Origin: Branchiostoma floridae
Taxonomy: Eukaryota; Chordata; Leptocardii; Amphioxiformes; Branchiostomatidae
Reading direction: 5' to 3'
DNA length: 41,563 nt
Assembly (NCBI RefSeq): GCF_000003815.2
Contig: NC_049983.1
Span: forward strand, 1,775,995-1,817,557
Position numbers and translations under genes: made by a program. Each line of letters begins with the position of its first letter. Within the stretch, counting starts at the first letter, position 1. Below, one piece after another: positions 22,362 to 33,400 of the stretch. Below the pieces are notes generated by a model. It did no database searches, had not been told where the DNA came from, and worked only from the letters and a program-made list of their open reading frames with translations.

Positions 22362-22775
22362 ACTTATTCATTAAGATTAGAATACTATCACAAAATAGCG
22401 TATATGCGCGCATTAGCCTCTGGATAATTGCACTTCTTTTTTCTTTCCTTCTTCTGAAATGTGATTGTTGTAAAATATTTTACACTTTCATCTTGAGATG
22501 CCGTTTCTCTTTAATTACAGGACCTGGATTGGCTCGTGACATGTGAGAGTATGGTCTTCACCGTCTTCTTTTAACAGACTAGTACTAGTGCAAAATCATT
22601 ACATAGTCATTCTAGTCATTCATTACATAAAGACAGTTTGATTCCTCTACACTTTCAAAACTGATGGCCATGACTTTCGCAATGAATTTAATACTCTATT
22701 AGATAGAACAGGCGACTTGAATTTAACAATACTAAAACATTTCAAGACACTTAATATTACTTTGCATTGCTTCAC

Positions 22776-23083
22776 CAGGGCTCGAAATCCCGCACTTGCA
22801 CTGGTGCAGGTAACACTGAAAATTACCTGCACCAGACGATTTTGACATGCACCTGCTCAATTCAGGAAGTATTGATCATACAAAAATTGTTCAGGAACCA
22901 TTGCTATTTTGAAATATCTTATAGGTTAAAGGTGTAAAAGTCAATGCAGCTAAAATCAGTCCACATAGACCTACATCATATGACATTTATGTATAAAACG
23001 CAGTACATGGACCAGTGCAGGTTAGGTGCAGGGAGACACATACCTGCACTAACCTGCATATTTAGGTGGTATTTCGAGCCCTG
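22776..23083. mobile_element. CTGCAC-rich MITE family C, intact, 5-bp target duplication
   Basis: Ends CAGGGCTCGAAATCCC and GGTATTTCGAGCCCTG, flanked by TTCAC at 22771-22775 and 23084-23088. Sub-terminal CCTGCAC words occur in both orientations. The CAGGG ends suggest a hAT relative; some hAT groups make short duplications (inference). Confidence 0.82.
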
Positions 23084-23379
23084 TTCACATTGCTAGAGAA
23101 ATCGTGCATAACTTTTATCTTAATTGTGTTATTAGAATTATTTCTTTATTTCAATAAACAAAACAAAACACACTTATGGTGGGTTAAGGGAGAAAATGGT
23201 CCTATTGAAAACTGCGGAGTAGTTGTATGTTCTTTTTACCTAGGGGAAATATCTGAGATTGTTTATTGTTTATTAACTTCTTTAGTTGTTGAAAACTTAT
23301 CACAGTCTGCAACATCTACTCTTCCAGGAGTAATGATTACACATAACTTGTACACATAACATATACAACATATAACATG

Positions 23380-23640
23380 TCATTCAAAATATCATTAAAA
23401 ACTCATGTGCCTTATCAAAGTTATAAAGTCCCTCATGTGCCATTAGCTGAGTTTCGCATGTGTTTCATTAGCTGCTGTCTGAACATCCTGGATGTGCTCA
23501 CAGTTTGTAACTCATGTGTTAGTTGGTTCCATTCAGATGTTGCTCTATATGTGAAAGATTTCTTAAGGCTAAGCTGATATTAACCAAGGCCTCCTTATGA
23601 TAAAATCTTAGATTTTACTTGTATTAGTTAAACTCATTTA
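23380..23640 (-). mobile_element. LINE ORF2 C-terminal relic
   Basis: Minus strand reads KKSFTYRATSEWNQLTHEL followed by TSRMFRQQLMKHM, matching the KSF.YR....WN.L closing block of non-LTR ORF2. Confidence 0.6.
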
Positions 23641-24512
23641 ACGTGGATTGGATTAAAAAGACTTTTCTATTCTTGCAGTATATGTATGACGTTATTGTTT
23701 ACTATTAAACGTTTATTAGTCAAGATAGAAGTTCAGTGCAATTTTGTTATCTAATAGTATAGCGTAAGCAACAACGGCTTGAGTATGAATATGAATAAAT
23801 TCATATAAACCGTTGTTTACAATGTGTATGGCCTATACCTTCTGATTCGGTTTTTTAGGCAGTTATTGGAACGAACAAAGAAGCTGGCATGCAGGAAGGA
23901 TAAAGTAAAACATGCAAAATTGACACTATCTGGAAAAGGATTTTTTTACTGAATTTTGATATTCCTTAGTATGTATTTTAGACGTAATATTGTGGCAATA
24001 AAAGTGCAGTTTGAGGACCAATGCCTTGTTTTTCTGTTGTTTCTTATCACGTATGACCTTCATATTAGCATAAATATGATTTTCTAATCTTTGTTTTGAT
24101 AAAAAGAACTGAATGACGATGTAGTTTACAAAACTGAAGTTACAAAGTTTGTGACAAATTTCGTTAAATGATAAGTAATTCATTATTACAGGCTTAAGGC
24201 CATTCGAAATATTATTTTAGCATCACTTTCTTAGGCAAAAACGACGGAACTTTGTCTTATTTAGACCCACTTGCACCCCCCTCCCGAAATGAACATTCTA
24301 ACTGCCTGCCTGGTTGCTTGTCAAACTTGGTAAACAGCCATATACTTTCAAAGTAATGTCCCTTCCACTCTTCGCTCACGAAGTGAACAATGATGGTCGT
24401 TGGTGACACGTGGCAAAATATGAGGCCCGTAAACTCACTAGCAATGACTATCTGCTCATACAGCGGAACGAAGGTCGACCAGACGGCGTATTGCCGCCTT
24501 GAAAGAAGACTG

Positions 24513-24560
24513 TTGTTAATCTCCAAGCAGGTTCTACCGTGCCGCATAAGACAGTATCAA
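24513..24560 (+). repeat. One arm of the AATCTCCAAGCAG foldback family
   Basis: AATCTCCAAGCAGGTTCTAC then GCATAAGACAGTATCAAAG matches the left arm of the element at 14133; no second arm was found nearby. Confidence 0.55.
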
Positions 24561-24610
24561 AGCTAGCCAAGGTTTACGGTGGGCGCAGGCCGGGCTTGCT
24601 TGCTAATATA

Positions 24611-25297
24611 CTTAAGGTGCACTCTCACTGCACTTGCGTCAAGCACTTCGGAGTTCGTTTACTGCACCACTAGGGCTGGGTATTGGTACAGCGTACCGGT
24701 ACAAAACCGGTTTTTCTTATTGGACCGGTCCAGAAAAACCGGACCTGAAAAAAACGGACCTGAAAAAAAATAGGTGGAACGGATGTTGGACCGATAAGAA
24801 AATGAACACATTATTTTATCAGGCATTCACACGTTTTGGCGCTTGCATGTGGAAGAAAATAACAAGAGTGAAGTTGAGTTTAAAGTAGTTTGTACCAAGT
24901 CGTACAGGTGCAGTTAGCGTTGTAGGATTTTAAAACGCCAATGCAAGTCTAATACTCCACCTAACAAATCTCTTTGTAGTGAAATGGACCATTGGTATGA
25001 GTCATACTAAATCAGGTCCAGGCTCAGGTCCGGACCTGGACCTGATCCTTTGGACCTAAACCGGACCTGGACCTGGATTTTCTGTACCGGTACCCACCCC
25101 TATGCGCCACTGTTTTGTTATTTTTTCGGATTTTTTATAAGTCAGATATTGCGTAATACGTACAAGTGTGACTTAGAAGACGACAAAATGCAAAAAAAGG
25201 AGGAAAATTCGTTCTTTATCTCTGAAATTCGTAAGTTTTTTTCTAACCCCGCAGTGACGCAAGCTTGACGCAAGTGCAGTGATATGCACCTTTAGGG
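24611..25297. mobile_element. Outer MITE interrupted by a hAT-like MITE
   Basis: Left end AAGGTGCACTCTCACTGC then ACTTGCGTCAAGC; right end GCTTGACGCAAGTGCAGTG then ATATGCACCTTTAG, inverted over about 35 bp. The younger element at 24671-25102 lies inside. Confidence 0.7.
24671..25102. mobile_element. hAT-like MITE family B, copy with 8-bp target duplication
   Basis: Ends TAGGGCTGGGTATTGGTAC and GTACCGGTACCCACCCCTA. Flanks TGCACCAC (24663-24670) and TGCGCCAC (25103-25110) match 7 of 8, the duplication length of hAT elements. Confidence 0.82.
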
Positions 25298-26153
25298 TGG
25301 CGGAGCGTGCTAATGTACATTAACGGCGACGACCGTTTTGCTTTAGACAACGACCGTTTACGAAACAGATATCAGCTTCGGCGCCTCACATGCTGAAAAT
25401 TCGGCCAGCAATTTCCGCTCCTCCCACGAATTTGCTGACACCGCCTTTGTTTGTATTATACCATAAATATCCGTAATTGTAGAAATATGAAAAACGCTGT
25501 TGACCGATTCTAGCTGAGTTTAACGCATGAGGGAGCAGATGCACATCGATATCAGCCAATATTATCATTTCTAACTTTGACTGAAGTGGGAGAGGCGGGG
25601 AAGTAGTAATTATATGCAGCATTGGGCCGTTGCTTTGTGCATATGTCTGAAATGATGATCATTAATAGACTGCCAGGTGGCGCTGCTGTATATTGCACAA
25701 CTTTGACCCTTCGGTGAACTCCAGGCTGGCGTGACAACATTGCTTACTGTGGTTTGCGTAGGATAAAGTTACCGTGTACCGAAAGGTAGTCGCAATATGG
25801 TTAAGTGTTTTGATAAGGTTTTAGTTTCTCATCCCAAGAGGCGAGCTGTGTAGACTGGTCAATTGCCATAAGCCGTGCGTATAAATTTGAAGAATACTGG
25901 TGCCCCGATCCGGAAACTGGACTTTGGAATTGTATGTTATCGTGATCACCAGTCTTGGAGGTTCAAATACACCCTTGGCCCTCCTACAAATGTTAGCGTT
26001 TCAATGGTTCTCTGGACAATTGGGTTGTACATAAAGTAACTTACAATGAATACGTAGATTTATAAGCAGCCTGCAGGGTGGTATGTATGGTTCAAGGTCA
26101 TTATTCAACGATGCATGTACGTGTACTTCTTACTTGTGTCTCTAGGTGGCGCT

Positions 26154-29100
26154 ATGGAGCCGGTCGTCTACAGCAGGCACGAGTTGCAAGGCAAAGTACT
26201 TACAGTGACCGGACCAGTCCCACCTGACAGGTAATGCCTTATCATGAAGACAGTCTAGGTGCGGCCTTATCTGTAGTTCTTAGCATAGTGTTAGATTTGC
26301 AGAATAAGGTTGTCGGAAGATCTGTTCCCACTTCATCCAAATCCAACGCCATGTTGACTTCATTATATGGATGACATAACGTTAAATTTTAATTAGTTTC
26401 CAAGAAAAAAAGGTTACGTGGGACCGCGTAGCACAGTCTGTGGCAGTTTGTTCGCCTCGGAACCGAGAGGTTGCGGGATCGAATCCGACTGCCGTGCCAC
26501 CGATCTTGTGCCCTTGGGAAAGGCACTTTACACGGCTTTCCTCACTTTACTCAGGTGAAAATGAGTAGATAGCTTCGGCTAGGGCCGTCCCTCGGATAGG
26601 ACGTTAAATGGAGGTCCCGTGTATGGGGAGAGCAACACCCCATGCACGTTAAAGAACCCCCACACGTGCGATGGTGCGGTGTGCGTTGGTGCAAATCCTT
26701 TTGTCGGGAGTTGGTGATTCATTTCACCTCTCCCGGATTGAGACCTGGCGAACCTCTGTCTCGTATCAGCCACATGGTGATTTACATCATTCACCCGGAC
26801 GGGTGTGTCACCCCGTAAGGGGCGGTATAACCCGTCGTGTGCGAACATGTACGAAAATGTACAGGGTTAGCCCTTAGCAATTGCCTACGGCTAGTTGGGC
26901 AGCCCTGGCTGTTTGTAAACAGCTGAACAAATTAATAAAGGTTACGACCACACTGTAAATCTTACAAAGCAGCTGTAAAATTAGAACATATACGCCGTAA
27001 GTTGACAAAATATCGGAAAACTAATGCTAATGTCATTGAATACCATAGTAAATGCCAAAGAAGATGATATGAAAGAACATAGTTTAGAAAAAAAATGGTA
27101 TACCATATTCTGTGTTTTAAGTTTCACCTGGTCACTTAATGAAGGAATTTTTTGCATTTGTTTATTTGCATGATCGCACCAGTTTTGGTTTTCCACAGGA
27201 CGTCATCCATATAATAAGATCAACATGGCCTTATATGCTACATTCTAATGCGCAACTGCCATATACCAACACTATGTATATTGTCACAATTATGTAGATG
27301 GTCATGACATGAAGTTTTAGAAACTGTTTGAACTTTCTGCACGATAATTAGTATAGGGAAGACTTTGATGCACGAGCATATCATAGTGGACTATGCCAAG
27401 AACTTCGGACCGCCCATTGGTGACTCGTCACGTGCCAGGGTAGGAGGGCTGTCATTGGACGAGCAGAGACAGCTATGGGAGGAGCCACTGTCAATCAAGA
27501 ACGTAGGACACTGCAGGGGGTACTTTAACCAGGTGGGCACCATGCACCTATCTTTGTTACGATAATTGTGACTGTCCGGTCGAGAGTTAGTGTTATGACG
27601 CCATGTACACCGACGAACAGGCGAGTCATTAACGTTATTATAATATAGTCGACACAAAAGTGCTGTATGACGTATAGATCCCTTGATACTATGCGTGTGA
27701 ATTTATTTGTCGAATTTCTAAAAATTTACATTTGTTCTTTGGTACATAGGGACATTACATATTGCATTTTGAATCAAAAATTTCCACGGGAAATATTCGA
27801 AACATTGCCGTCTTGGCATGTCAAGCCTTTTCAAAATTCTGCTGTATTGTATTTATGATCATTCATCCCTTGAATCGACACCATATGTTGTCGATTCAAA
27901 TTCTGACCAATCAGAAGGGGTGATACACACCGGGCCGGCCAGAATCTATGTGTTACGACGTCATATCCGACATGTAACGTCTGCGGAGCTCGGCAATATG
28001 ATAATGTTCGATCACAGCCTATATATGATTTACACGTCTGATTTACACATCAACATCAATTAGTAATGTTCCCTATGGAAGTCAGGAGAATGGCTACGTT
28101 ACTTTCAAGGTACAATATTTTAGTGCTACAAGTGTGACTGTGACACTGCAAAATATTTGTACCAGGACAACTTCCGGGATCCCAAGTGGAACAATTTCCA
28201 AGCCCACATTGTTGACAGCCCCTCACTTGACATTCGCGACCAGGTTACTGTCATCTCACACGCTGTGCCTCCTCCGTCTGCGTGATATTTCTCCAGAAAG
28301 TTTAAAGATTAAAACGGAAAATAACGGACTATAACTCCTTTTAGATATTGTGGTTTTTTAACCAACTACCAAGACACACGGTCCAATGGGAAGCAAAAAA
28401 AAAAGCAAAACGAACAAAAAATGCAACACAGAAATTTTCTAAACCGCTCAACCGGATGGTTCAAACGGGGAACTTTAGAGGCAATATATGAGGGACTGTA
28501 CAATCCCACCCTCAACAGGGAAATAGGCCTACGCGTCAAAGTTTCCGGCACTTTAGACCCTGCCCTACCACCGAAAGAAATGAGATCATGTCTACCTTTG
28601 TTATTTGTTATTTTTATCAATTGATATTGCTTCATGACGTTATGTTTATGTATCATCGTTTCTTCGTTTGTCTCTAGAACAAAGACAATATGGTGTTGGA
28701 CAACGAACAAATGATGGTGAATGAAGTGGAAGTTTATAAGAAATTTGGAGGGGGAACAATTGGTAAGAATATTGTACGTTTTTACTCTCCATCCTATAGG
28801 CCTAAAACTAAATACTAGTATCTACTCTCCAAGCAGAGGTTAGACCATTGCTTTAGGTGCTGACTTGTGTTATAATAAACAAGTACTTGGACGCAAGTAG
28901 AAATAGGTTTTAATAACACTGAAATCATTGGTAAAGATGGAATGAAATACCTTACCCCACACCAGAAATGGAATACAATATTTACTTCACGTAAGTTTGT
29001 GTCATATCTTTATTGACACGACATAAGTACAGCAACTTTCGTAAGGTCTACATGTATGACAACTCCTTACAATACAACTAAAACAGTTGTTGCTGTTGTT

Positions 29101-30409
29101 GTCCTTGTTTAACGTCTATTTCGTCGCTAGACGTGGATTCAAGGTACATACATGGATATCTATATGCATGAATAAGTCAGCATAAATTTTTTTGTTATCA
29201 ATTGCTACCAGGTCAAAGAATGCTTTTCAAGCCAAAGGAAATAGATACTGCAAAAAAATCCCAACTTCGAATTGTTTACAGAACATGACTGTCATGCCGT
29301 TCATGTTCTATTGTGCAATAAGGCCACATCAAGTAAATGTTTTGGAGGACACCCTCTGCAAAGAACAAATTTATTGCGAGCTGGCCAAAAAAATGGAGAG
29401 GACGAAGAAAAGAAGGTTAAAAGAAAGAAGAAAGTTGGATTGTCAAAATGGACACCGCAAATGTTTAAACAGGAACCGAAGCGACAAATAACGTTATGTA
29501 ATTATGTGCACAAAGTGATACCAGTGTGGGTGACTGGTACCACTTAGTAGTAAATGTACCAAGTTGACAGCTACAAGGCATGCGGCTACCAGATTAGTGC
29601 AACTCTTACTATCGAACTAGTTTCACTTCAGAATCTACAATTTTGCTCATGCCTACATGTTCCTCACTAGTGTCACTTTTATAATTGCAATCAAGGCTAC
29701 CAAATGACATATTTTGCCATTTTGGTACTTTCTAGTCCTATTCACCATCTCCGGAGGCCTTTTCAAAATAAGGCGAACTTAAATTGATATGGCCTATAGT
29801 GAACAAAAATAGAAATGAACTCACTATAGATGTAAAACGGAGGTATAAGATCTTTGTCGTTCATTACAGTTGAACAGTCTGTGTGTGGGATGTACGGAGA
29901 TCCCACAGCTCTCGCGAGAATCAGCGAGACTACAGGAGTGCGGATTGTTCACGGTAGCGGCTACTACCTGTCACGTGTGCATCCTCCAGACATGGACGAG
30001 AAAACCGTCCCACAGCTGACACAACAGTTCACTCAGGAGATTCTAGCAGGACACAAATGTGCGTCTTGTTTTGAAAACTATATCCTGGATATTTGGGGCG
30101 GCAGGTCATTCCTTTATTGCAAACAAGAGAAAAAGATCCCCGGCCGTATGCTAAATGGACAACATTTCTTGATTGCCTTCATCAAACGTATAGGGTTGCA
30201 AACGTATTATTTCAGTGAGAACGAAAATTCCCCAGCAAACACGCAATCTCCATACCACCATACTCTGTGAAACGCAATATAAAATGTTAGGGGGGAAAGT
30301 ATCATAGTCCGCGTGACATATATAACACATCGATACAACTAAGGGAATGGCAAGCAAACCAACAAGACAACATGATGTCCTGGTTAACAAGGTTTTTAAT
30401 CGCAACCAA

Positions 30410-30461
<52 letters not shown>

Positions 30462-33400
30462 ATCACAGCAGAAATTTAAGTGACGGTCTGTCACCTTCCT
30501 CAGGGCAATTGGACAGGTTCACATTATACTGCAGCTATAGGTGTCGCTGATTACAGATGGCGTCCCAAACGTAAAAAATTGAATATATAGTACATTTAAC
30601 GTTAATGTGGTGTAAACAATGTGGTCACAATACCCATATCTGTAAGGAGCGACACCTATAGCTGCAGTGCAATGTGAACCAGTCAGAATTGCTTAGCATG
30701 AAAGTTCATCTGTGTTGGTAGGATACATTATAGAAATTGCTAAACTTTCTTTCCAACACTGAAATCAATATAGGGACTTACCCTAAATTTTCGGTCAAAC
30801 TCCGTGGACCTTGTTCAGAGAATGACCCTCTCTATCTCCAGCAGTGACGTCAGGAACACGAAACTTTTGCAGGAGGGGGTCATAAGTATCAGAAAGTCTA
30901 TGTCGCCCCCCGTCTCTGTTGAGTGTGGGCCTGTGGGCTCTAATCGTTACACTGCCTCCTTCACTCCTCGAGCGAAGAAATCCTGTTCTGAGGAAGGTGA
31001 CAAATGGTCATCGAAACATCGGCTGCGACTTTATGTCTTGGTTGTGAACATAGAACCCTGTTACTAACGAATAATTCCATGTGTTTGTACATGTCAGGCG
31101 GTGTGCATGCCGGTATCCTGGGTGAGCTGGGCTGTAGTACTGTCCTGGCACAGAACGAGGTCAAGGTTCTACAGGCCGCAGCTGTCACTCAACAGGAGAC
31201 GGGCGTGGCCATCTCCATCCACCCAGGTCTATTTATTTGTTCATCTGTTTACAAACAGCCAGGGCTGCCCAACTAGCCGTAGGTTATTGCTGAGGGCTAA
31301 CCCTGTACATGTTCGCACATGCTTATACACGACGGGTTATTCCGCCCCTTACGGGGTGACACACCCGTCCGGGTGAATGATGTAATTCACCATGTGGCTG
31401 ATACGAGACAGAGGTTCGCCAGGCCTCCATCCGGGTGAATCATTTTGAAGTGAATCACCAATTCCCGACAGAAGGGTTTGCACCAACGCACACTGCACCA
31501 TCGCGGCTCTCCCCAAACACGGGACCTCCATTTAACGTCCTATCCGAGCCGGTACTCTAGGTACTCATTTTCACCTGAGTAAAGTGAGGAAAGCCGTGTA
31601 AAGTGCCTTTCCCAAGGGCACAAGATCGGTGGCACGGCAGTTGGATTCGAACCTACCACCTCTTGGTTCCGAGGCGAATAATCTACCAATGTGCCACGCG
31701 GTCCCACCAGGTCTCAGATTTCCTCTCATGCCAACTGAAGTTGTTATAACTTGTTCTTACACAAAAAGGACAACCGGGCAGCCTTGTTTACATTGTTGAG
31801 ATGGGCATATAAATGGTAGCAGTCTCACAGTTGACCTTCTGTTTCCAATTAGTTAAATTGGGGACCCTGGTTGAAGTCCCGGGGTAAGGACATCTCCGCT
31901 TGGCCTGCATGTGTCTTTTGGAAGGGACGTAAAATGGAGGTTCGGGTGCGTGTTCTTAAAGGTGTCTCATGAAATTTCTTAAAGGGAGGGAAGAGCTATC
32001 AATTTCCATCTGTACAAATCTATGTACCCTACTGAGGAAACAGTAAGGAACCTTGTGCCACTAGGCACCATAGGGGTCAAATGGAATGAAGCAAGGGATG
32101 CTTCTCAAGGCATGCTCCGAATGATCTTNNNNNNNNNNNNNNNNNNNNNNNNNNNNNNNNNNNNNNNNNNNNNNNNNNNNNNNNNNNNNNNNNNNNNNNN
32201 NNNNNNNNNNNNNNNNNNNNNNNNNNNNGTCCCCGGTGCTAAAAATGATTTCTACTTTCCTTTCCCTGGTCCTGAATCACCATCCCTAATGCCCATGTCC
32301 TTGGTGCAGAAGCACCATCCCTAATACCCTGCCCTTGGTGCTGAACACCATCCCTAACGCCCTGTCCTTGGTGCTGAACACCATCCCTAACGCCCTGTCC
32401 TTGGTGCTGAACACCATCCCTAACGCCCTGTCCTTGGTGCTGAACACCATCCCTAACGCCCTGTCCTTGGTGCTGAACACCATCCCTAACGCCCTGTCCT
32501 TGGTGCTGAACAACATCCCTAACGCCCTGTCCTTGGTGCTGAACACCATCCCCACTGCCCTGTCCTTAGTGCTAAACACCATCCCTAACGCCCTGTCCTT
32601 GGTGCTGAACACCATCCCTACTGCCCTGTCCTTAGTGCTAAACACCATCCCTACTGCCCTGTCCTTAGTGCTAAACACCATCCCTAACGCCCTGTCCTTG
32701 GTGCTGAACACCATCCCCACTGCCCTGTGCTTGGCGCAGAACACAATCCTTACTGTCGTGTCTCTGAACACCATATTTTCTGCCTTTGAGACTTTCTGTG
32801 ACGACCGGAGGGTAACCTCCTGCGACAGACTATTAGTTTCGTCAATGTAACGCACGTTCTCATTTGTATCTTTATGTTCCCGCATTCGTAAGCTATGTAT
32901 TTTGGCATTGTCGTCTGAACTCATTTGCACGCTGTTTTTTTCGCGGCAGCTATTTTTATTATCGATGTAATAATTTCAGAAATCACCCCTATTTCCCTGG
33001 TTTTGTAAAACATCTAACCTACAGGCCATGTGTTTTGGTAATAAGCTTATCTCCAAATATGGCATATTTTCCATGATCGGACAAGATGAGAAGGCTATGA
33101 TGGCTGACCCTTGATATCACAAGTTAAAATGATACCTATTGCAATTGACTTAAAGTTAATAAACATGATACTGGCACATAATCGTAAAACCTGATACTAT
33201 GTATGATGTACCTTACTTCGTCACATTAAAGAATGAAAAATAGTGCAAGAAACATTGTTACATCAGATATAAAAAGGTTCCCTGATTATATTTCATGCAG
33301 CTACAAGGCATGGCCGCAAAACAAGACGACTTTTAACATGAAGCTTGATGTGCAAATGTACAACTTTTATTATGATATTATTAATCATTACACAGACAAA

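Larger units (their letters stand above)
20642..26153. other. Intergenic region between Vps62-domain and PTER genes
   Basis: No host exon was recognised. It holds a deleted mariner element, LINE relics, a CTGCAC-rich MITE and a nested MITE pair. 25300-26100 shows no recognisable repeat or gene and may contain the PTER promoter and a noncoding first exon. Confidence 0.6.

Noticed and set aside
24257-24547. 96-codon minus-strand open frame
   Set aside because: It starts within a foldback-MITE arm and has no recognisable motif; possibly transposon-derived but not supportable.
26419-26500. Possible tRNA gene
   Set aside because: A- and B-box-like sequences exist, but this is the head of a SINE with body, tail and target duplication, repeated elsewhere in the window.
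27361-27375. Alternative PTER exon 2 acceptor at GGAAG|ACTTTG
   Set aside because: It puts a stop right after the junction; the acceptor at 27351 (AATTAG) keeps the frame and restores the residues before LMHEH.
32286-32930. 214-residue minus-strand and 171-residue plus-strand repeat proteins
   Set aside because: The frame stays open only because the 33-bp unit is a multiple of three and has no stop; both strands are open and there is no splice or start support.
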